Source: DATEOR01 sp963766725 (GTDB lineage Bacteria; Actinomycetota; Thermoleophilia; Gaiellales; Gaiellaceae). Taken from it: a DNA stretch of 64,000 bases. The notes under the pieces are model-generated. The model did no database searches. It was given only the letters and a program-made list of their open reading frames with translations, and was not told the origin of the DNA. The position numbers were made by a program, and so were the translations under genes. The DNA lies in NCBI GenBank assembly GCA_963766725.1, contig CAVYBK010000015.1:108304-172303 (forward strand). Direction: 5' to 3'. Shown here piece by piece: positions 58,692 to 64,000 of this stretch (its first letter is position 1; each line of letters starts with the position of its first letter).

Positions 58692-59436
58692 TCAGGCCGC
58701 GTAGGGCCCAGAAGCCGAGAAGCCGAGCACGAGAGCCGCAGCGAGCGCGAACGCGAGCCCGACCTCGGTCGGGGACCCCGCCAGAAAGCCGCGCCCCGCC
58801 TCGAGCACCCGCGTGATCGGGTTGTACGTCGCGACAGCGTGGATCCAGCCCTGCAGCAGGGCGAGCGGGACGTAGACCGGCGCGAAGAAGAGGAGGAGGA
58901 AGACCGGCATCTGCATGAGCGGGCCGGCCTGCATCGTCCGCAGGCGCATCGCGACGCCGGACGCCCAGAGCACGCCGCGATGTTGAGGAAGAAGGCGAGC
59001 GTGTAGAGGCCGACGAGGTCGATCCCGCTGCCGCCGACGTCCATCCCGACGAGAGCGCGACCACCGTCAGCACCGCGGCCGTGACGAGCCAGCGGACGAG
59101 CGCCGCCAGCCCGTAGCCGAGCGACGATCCCGCTGCGGTGCGGCGCGGCGAGCAGCAGCCGGCGCGCGAAGCCGCTCTCGAAGTCGCGCGCGATGCCGAA
59201 GCCCGTGAACACGCCGCCGAACGCGGCCGACTGGAGGAGCACGAACACGAACTGGAACGCCGTGTAGCCCGGCGGGAAGTCGAAGCCCGGCACCTGGTCG
59301 AAGCGCGAGAGCCCGCCCGCGAACGCCGTGAAGAAGAAGAGCGGGAAGATCAGCGACGGGATCAGGAGCGACGGGTTCGTGAACGCGTTGTGCAGCGCCC
59401 GCCACGCCACGCCAGGGCGACGACGAGCGTCCTCAT
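58692..59436 (-). pseudogene. ABC-2 type permease (DrrB-like), several frameshifts
   Basis: Membrane subunit of an exporter of the daunorubicin-resistance type. The readable pieces are MRTLVVALAWR, then in another frame ALHNAFTNPSLLIPSLIFPL, FQFVFVLLQSAAFGGVFTGF, then the C-terminal part PVFLLLFFAPVYVPLALLQG and YNPITRVLEAGRGFL, typical of ABC-2 permeases. At least three single-base shifts break the gene. Its ATG overlaps the stop of the first permease (ATGA). About 245 residues if repaired. Confidence 0.75.
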
Positions 59437-60207
59437 GAGCGTGTCAGCCTCGTCCGCAGCGACACGGAAGCGAGCGCGACGCGATCACCGCGATGAGCGA
59501 GGGCGACGCCGAACCCGAGCGCGAGCGCCTCTGCGTCCCAGCCGGTGATGATCAGGCTGCGCACGGCCTCGATCAGGTACGAGACCGGGTTGATCGTCGC
59601 GGCGGTCCGGAACCAGTCGACCTCGATCAGGTTCCGCGGCATCGTTCATCGACGAGATGAACAGGAAGACGAAGAGGACGGGGAAGAGCCCTGGACCGCC
59701 TCGCCCGAGCCGGTGCGCAGCGCGAGGAAGGCGCCGAGCGCGCCGAAGCCGAGCCCGATCAGGGGCGAGAAGACGAGGAGCACGGCGACCCCGCCGACGC
59801 CCGACTCGAAGTGGACGCCGAAGGCGAGGCCGACGCGCGGTAGACGACGGCCTGGACGGAGGCCAGCGCCATCACGCCGCCGAGCTGGCCGGCGAGGAGC
59901 GCGATGCCGCGCATCGGCGTCAGCGCGAGCCGGTTGAGGAAGCCGGTCTGGATGTCTCGCGCGAGGTCCGTGCCGGCGTTCATCGTCGCGAAGAGCGCGC
60001 CCTGGATGAACGGCACGGCGAGCGCGAAGGCGAGGACGAGTCGGTCGGGAAGCCCGGGAGCTGCGTCGCCGGCCTGAGGCCGGCGGAGTTGACGGCGAGC
60101 AGGAGCAGCGGGAAGAGGAGCGGCGGGATGACGTTCGCGGGCTGGCGCAGCGTGCGCACGACCGAGCGCCGCGCGAGCAGGCCGACCTGATCGAGAACGC
60201 CGCTCAC
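59433..60207 (-). pseudogene. ABC-2 type permease (DrrB-like), several frameshifts
   Basis: First permease of the DrrAB-like exporter. Pieces read SGVLDQVGLLARRSVVRTLR and IPPLLFPLLLLAVNSAGL, then after a shift PFIQGALFATMNAGTDLARD, TGFLNRLALTPMRGIALLAG, then MPRNLIEVDWFRTAATINPV and VSYLIEAVRSLIITGWD in a third frame. GTG 60207 overlaps the ATPase stop (GTGA). About 255 residues if repaired. Shifts occur near 60045, 59840 and 59640-59700. Confidence 0.78.
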
Positions 60208-61189
60208 GCTGGCTCGACGCGAGCTCGGGTTCGTCTTCCTCCTCGCCGGCGCCCTCGAGCGTGCGGCCGGTCTTGGCGAGGAACACGTCGTCGAGCGATC
60301 GGCGCGTGCAGCTGCAGATGCTCGACGCTGGAGATCCTCGGCGTCGAGCGCGCGGACGATCGTCGGCGAGGTCGGCCTCGCCGCCGGCAGCCGCACGGCG
60401 ACGCTCTGGGACAGCTGCGCACGGCTCGCCGAAGTGCTCGAGGATCGCGCGAGCGCGCGCGCTGCTCGGGGTCGGCCGGGACGCCTCCACGGTCGGCCGC
60501 CCGATCTCCGCCTTCAGCTCGGCGGGCGTGCCCTCGGCGACGATCCGGCCGTGGTCGATGATCCCGACGCGGTTGGCGAGCACGTCGGCCTCCTCGAGGT
60601 ACTGCGTCGTCAGGAAGACGGTGACGCCGTCCTCCTGCGCGAGGCGGCGCGACCTCGTCCCAGAGCGCCGTGCGGCTCTGGAGTCGAGGCCGGTCGTCGG
60701 CTCGTCGAGGAAGAGGATGCGCGGCGGTGGACGAGCGCGAGCGCGAGGTCGAGGCGGCGCTTCATCCCGCCCGAGTAGCGCGCGACCTTGCGGTCGGCCG
60801 CTGCGTCTAGCCCGACGCGCTCGAGCAGCTCGTCGCCGCGGGCTGCGCGCTCGTCTTTCGGGATGCCGTGCAGCGAGGTCTGCAGGCGCAGGTGCTCGCG
60901 GCCCGTCAGCAGCGGGTCGAGCGCGGCCTCCTGCAGCGCGGCGCCGATCGCGCGCGCACCTGCGGGCCCTCGCTGACGACGTCGAAGCCGGCCGACGCGC
61001 GCCTTCCCGTCCGTCGGCGGCAGCAGCGTCGTGAGCATGTGCACCGTCGTCGACTTGCCCGCGCCGTTCGGCCCGAGGAAGCCGTAGATCTCGCCGGGGC
61101 GACCTCGAGGTCGATCCCGTCGACGGCGCGCGGGCCCTCCTTGAAGTCGCGGACGAGCCGCTCGCCTCGATCGCATGCTCGTCGGCCAT
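60204..61189 (-). pseudogene. DrrA-like ABC exporter ATPase, several frameshifts
   Basis: ATPase of the daunorubicin-type exporter. It opens MADEHAIEA, then in shifted frames IYGFLGPNGAGKSTTVHMLT (Walker A), GREHLRLQTSLHGIPKDERA, the signature YSGGMKRRLDLALALVH, Walker B in RILFLDEPTTGLD, then VTVFLTTQYLEEADVLANRV and the C-terminal DVFLAKTGRTLEG. At least four single-base shifts. About 330 residues if repaired. It shares a symmetric -10 region with the divergent marR-like gene, whose product is its probable regulator. Confidence 0.85.
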
Positions 61190-61194
61190 CCTTG

Positions 61195-61201
61195 TAGGCT
61201 A
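61195..61201. promoter_or_regulatory. Shared -10 element TAGGCTA for drrA-like and marR-like genes
   Basis: TAGGCTA reads as TAGGCT on the plus strand (61195-61200) and TAGCCT on the minus strand (61201-61196). Six bases follow on each side, then GTG 61207 of the MarR gene and ATG 61189 of the ATPase gene. A single element appears to set both leaderless starts, so the two promoters should exclude each other and both be covered by one bound regulator. Confidence 0.6.
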
Positions 61202-61206
61202 GTCGT

Positions 61207-61672
61207 GTGAGCACTCCGACGGTTTCACGCGGCGCGGAGCTCGACACATGGGTTCGATTCCTGCGGGCGCACTCGGCGATCGTCGGGAAGCTCAACGCCG
61301 AGCTCGTCGCCGAGCACGGGCTGACGATCAACGACTTCGAGGTTCTCCTGCACCTCTCCTGGGCGCCCGAGCAGGCGATGCGACGGGTCGACCTCGCCTC
61401 GAGCGTCCTCCTCACCCCGTCCGGGATCACGCGGCTCCTAGACGGTCTCGAGCGCTCCGGCTTCGTCACCCGAGAGGCCTGCGCCACGGATCGACGCGTC
61501 GTCTACGCGAAGCTGACGCCGGCCGGCGACGACAAGCTCCGGGCCGCGCGGAGGACGCATCTCGCGGGAGTCCACCGGCTCTTCGTCGAGCGCTTCAGCG
61601 CCGACGAGCTCGCAAGCCTCGCCGAGCTCCTCGAGCGCCTGCCCGGCGCGACGGCGACGTCCGGCCTGCTAG
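61207..61672 (+). CDS. MarR-family transcriptional regulator
   Basis: Winged-helix regulator of about 150 residues. N-terminal dimer helix (DTWVRFLRAHSAIVGKLNAE), recognition region RVDLASSVLLTPSGITRLLD, wing GFVTREACATDRRVVYAKLT, C-terminal helix HRLFVERFSADELASLAELL. The open frame continues past the family's usual length; an indel just before 61672 would let it stop at TAG 61670-61672, which forms a shared CTAG with the opposite ABC gene stop. Likely represses the divergent DrrAB-like exporter. Confidence 0.85.
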
Positions 61673-62307
61673 AGAGCAAGCAGGCCGTCGGCCTCCGCGA
61701 CGACGAGCGGATCGTGCGTGGCGCAGAGACGGCGGCGCCGCCTCGCGGCGTAACGGCCGAAGAGCGCGCCGACGGCAGAGCGTTTGCCTCGTCGAGCCGC
61801 GCGGCCGGCTCGTCGGCGACAAAAGCCGCACGGCGGCGAGCGCCCGGCGACCGCCACCCGCTGCCGCTCCCCCGCGGAGAGGCGGCCCACACGCTGCTCC
61901 GCACGCTCCGCCAGCCCGACCTCGGAGAGTGCGTCGAGCGCCCGCTGCCGGGCATCGTCCGGGCTCAGATCGCGGAGCGCGAGGGCGAGCTCGACGTTCT
62001 CACGGGCGCTCAGGAACGGGGTCAGCCCGGGGTCCTGCGGGATGAACGCGATCGGGTCGCGCCGCAAAGCAGCGCGCTCCTCCGGCGAGGCCGGCTGGAG
62101 CCGCTCGCCGAGGACGCTGACACTTCCGGCGCTCGGGTCACGAAGACCGGCCAGGATGTGCAGGAGCGTCGTCTTCCCCGAACCGGACGGCCCGGTGACC
62201 GCCGTCAAGCGGCCGGCGCGGAACTGGGCGTCGAGCCCGTCGAGGACGACCGTCTCCCGCGGCCCCTCGCCGTAGCGCTTTCCCAGATCGCCCACCTCGG
62301 CGAGCAC
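61669..62307 (-). pseudogene. MacB/LolD-type ABC ATPase, frameshift
   Basis: ATPase of an FtsX-type (MacB/LolD-like) transporter, 212 codons. AVTGPSGSGKTTLLHILAGL (Walker A), PIAFIPQDPGLTPFLSAREN (Q-loop), VGRLSAGERQRVAVA (signature). A frame jump near 61845 hides Walker B, after which CATHDPLVVAEADGLLAL supplies the H-loop and the stop. GTG 62307. Second ATPase of the cluster, following another on the same strand; two ATPases with one permease is unusual. Confidence 0.78.
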
Positions 62308-62346
62308 CGCGCCGTTCTCGCTCGCGCCGGAGCCGGAGCGTCGCCG

Positions 62347-63194
62347 TCACGAGACCCAGGCTGTGCCGTCTCTCCGGCGGCCGAGACGACGATCCCCGTC
62401 TCCCCGAGCTCGGCGCGCGCCCGCGATCCGATCCGCGCGCGGGCGAGGAGCTCCTCCGGCAGGCGAACCCAGCCGCCGCGCGCGACGACGAGGGTCTCGC
62501 CGTCGCCCCGCTCGGCCTCCTCGCTGACACGGCCGTCACGGACGCGAACGGTTCGGTCCGCGATTGCCGTCGACTCGACGTCGTGGCTCACAAGCACCAT
62601 CGTGCAGCCGTGCTCGCGGGCGAGCTCGCCGATGAGCTCGTAGACGAGGCGGCGCTCGCGGCGTCGAGCTCCCCGGTGGGCTCGTCGGCGAGCAGAGGCT
62701 GCGGCCGGTGGGCGAGCGCGGCACAGACGGCGATCCGTTGCTGTTCGCCTCCGGAGAGCTCAGCTGGGCGCGCGCTCCGCTTGTCCGCAAGCCCGACGCG
62801 CTCGAGCAGTTCATCCGCGCGCCTCTCCCGCTCGTCGCGCGCCGCGCCTGCCAGGCCGAGCTGCACTCCCAACGAGCTCGCGCGCGGTCAGGTCCCGGAT
62901 CCAGCGAGCGCGAGTAGTGCTGCTCGACATAGCCCCGTCGTCTGCGAGCGGAACTCGGCCAACCGCCGCGTCGACAGCCGGCCGAGATCCGCCTCGAAGA
63001 CCTGAGCGGTCCCGCAGAAGGCCGCTCCAACCCGGCCAGGACGCGGAGAGCGTCGACTTCCCTGACCCGCTCGGGCCAAGGACGACGAGCACTTCCTTCT
63101 CCTGCACCGAGAGCGTCAGACCCTGGAGCGCGGCGGCGTGCCCCTCCGGCGTCGAGTAGACGCGGAAGAGGTCCCTGACCTCGACGGCGCTCAC
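62347..63194 (-). pseudogene. MacB/LolD-type ABC ATPase with C-terminal extension, several frameshifts
   Basis: First ATPase after the FtsX-like permease. Pieces: SAVEVRDLFRVYSTPEGHAA, VLVVLGPSGSGKSTL (Walker A), ADELLERVGLADKRSARPAE and LSGGEQQRIAVCAALAHRPQ (signature), LADEPTGELD (Walker B), MVLVSHDVESTAIADRTVRV (H-loop). A C-terminal stretch of about 60 residues (GWVRLPEELLARARIGSRAR) is unlike plain LolD and resembles an appended small domain. GTG 63194 overlaps the permease stop (GTGA). The 3' end is uncertain: TGA at 62347-62349 is reached only with a further shift. Confidence 0.72.
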
Positions 63195-64000
63195 ACCGCC
63201 CTCCTCGCCGCGAGCGCGACGAGCCCGGCAGTCAGCACCGTCGTAGACGGCACAGGCGAGCGCGACGAGCCGCCAGTCGACGGCGACCGCGAGCGGCGGC
63301 TCCGGCAGGGAGGCCCCCGCGGTCAGCGTAACGAGGTCGACCGCGAGGATCGCGAGCAGCGCAGCCGCCGCGAAGCCCCCGAGCAGGCCCGAGGCCGGCG
63401 ACGAGGACGGCCTCGGAGGAAGGTGGCGCCGCAGCGTGCCCGGCCCTGCACCCTGCGTCTCCAGGTCTCGGAGCTCGCGCCGGTCGTCGCGGGCATCGCC
63501 GGCGAGAAGAACCGCGAGACCGACGAGGGCGAGAGGAAGGCGAAATCGCAGCTCCCGTCAGCGCGGCGAGTGAGCCGCGAGCGAGCGGATCGGCGCGAAG
63601 CTCCTCGAGCGCTGAGCGCTGACGAGACGAAGAGCGCAGCGAACGGCCGCGCGCTCGAGCTTGGCGCCGAGGTCGTCCGGCCCCGCGAGCCAGAGCTCGT
63701 TCGGGACGGCCGTGCCCGGGCTCGCCGCGTTCATCGCGACGTAGAGCGATCGCTCGTCCCCGAGGACGAAGTCGCCCGAGACGGACGGGAAGCGATTGAT
63801 CGTCCCGACCACGCGAACCTGAATCGACGTCCTGCTCTAGGAAGCCGGAGCGGGAGAATTCCGCCCTGAGCCGGCCGCGGCGGCGAGACCCGGTGTCGCA
63901 ACGACGGCTCGGCGGGGTCGCGTCGGTTGCCTGGCGTCGGCTGAAACCGCGGGTTCGCCGCCTCGTTGGAGAGGAGGAAGCGGAGCCTCGAGCCGGTCGC
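63191..64000 (-). pseudogene. FtsX/MacB-like permease, frame-broken, N-terminus outside window
   Basis: C-terminal part of a transporter permease. A clear extracytoplasmic piece reads INRFPSVSGDFVLGDERSLY and ELWLAGPDDLGAKLERA. Shifted frames then give EELRADPLARGSLAALTGA followed by hydrophobic runs (FAAAALLAILAVDLVTL) and the end LTAGLVALAARRAV with stop at 63191, typical of FtsX-like tails. Several single-base shifts. The gene continues beyond base 64000. It pairs with the two ATPases downstream. Confidence 0.65.

Noticed and set aside
61250..61261. GGGTTCGATTCC resembles a tRNA T-arm
   Set aside because: It lies inside the well-supported MarR coding frame, and no acceptor, D or anticodon stems can be drawn around it.
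1..64000. Search for insertion sequences, phage genes, integrases, toxin-antitoxin pairs or defence systems
   Set aside because: None was recognised; gene content and composition are uniform and metabolic.

Overview
The window is high-GC bacterial DNA (roughly 70% G+C) from an actinobacterium. The gene style points to class Thermoleophilia (Gaiellales/Solirubrobacterales-like): many GTG/TTG starts, PurS/PurQ/small-PurL, split PntAA/PntAB/PntB, giant fused regulator/substrate-binding proteins, and start codons sitting 6-7 nt behind a TANNNT -10 box. That placement is inference. No rRNA, tRNA, CRISPR, insertion sequence or phage gene was found, so this looks like ordinary chromosome. Several genes carry single-base frameshifts. 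They are scattered over most of the window but dense in the first 1.5 kb and the last 5.5 kb, which suggests a draft or low-coverage assembly rather than true decay.

Layout: 0-1.9 kb, a PotB/PotD-type ABC importer. 1.9-5.8 kb, a PHP phosphoesterase, GlpD and an aldehyde dehydrogenase. 5.9-11.1 kb, a minus-strand operon of a glutamine-synthetase-like enzyme and three split glutamate-synthase-like subunits resembling N-methylglutamate synthase (MgsABC/GlxBCD), plus an unrecognised 144-residue protein and a small membrane protein. 11.2-13.3 kb, purD-purE. 13.3-16.6 kb, a two-component system followed by two secreted Asp/Gly/Ser-rich proteins. 16.7-19.8 kb, purB-purC-purS-purQ. 20-29 kb, an orphan DppB permease, a secreted M28 peptidase, a 1063-residue class III cyclase/beta-propeller/peptide-binding fusion, a GFA-family protein, a glyoxalase-like protein, a secreted protein and an EamA transporter. 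29.1-32.7 kb, purL-purF. 32.6-38.2 kb, an MFS transporter and a PucR regulator/aminotransferase/aldehyde dehydrogenase operon. 38.6-42.2 kb, a VOC protein with purM-purN-purH. 42.2-45.6 kb, transsulfuration enzymes (CBS, CGS/CGL) with two VOC proteins. 45.6-50.4 kb, a membrane Zn-peptidase and a glycosyltransferase/debranching-enzyme/SDR operon. 50.5-53.3 kb, the proton-translocating transhydrogenase. 53.3-58.6 kb, a MOSC protein, an MBL-like protein, and a minus-strand cassette of a MauE-MauD fusion, a MauA-like cysteine-rich Tat substrate, a possible 23-residue peptide, a membrane-anchored propeller protein and a subtilisin. 58.7-64 kb, a DrrAB-like exporter with a divergent MarR regulator and an FtsX/MacB-type transporter with two ATPases, all frame-broken.

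Together the four pur islands encode every step from PRPP to IMP except PurK. The two points most worth following are the MauE-D/MauA-like/propeller/subtilisin cassette, which looks like an unassigned periplasmic amine-dehydrogenase-like system, and the cyclase-propeller-binding-protein fusion, which looks like a one-protein extracellular peptide sensor with a cytoplasmic cyclase domain. A further window-wide signal is a rigid -10-to-start spacing at 13 genes, implying widespread leaderless mRNAs, including two compact divergent promoters.
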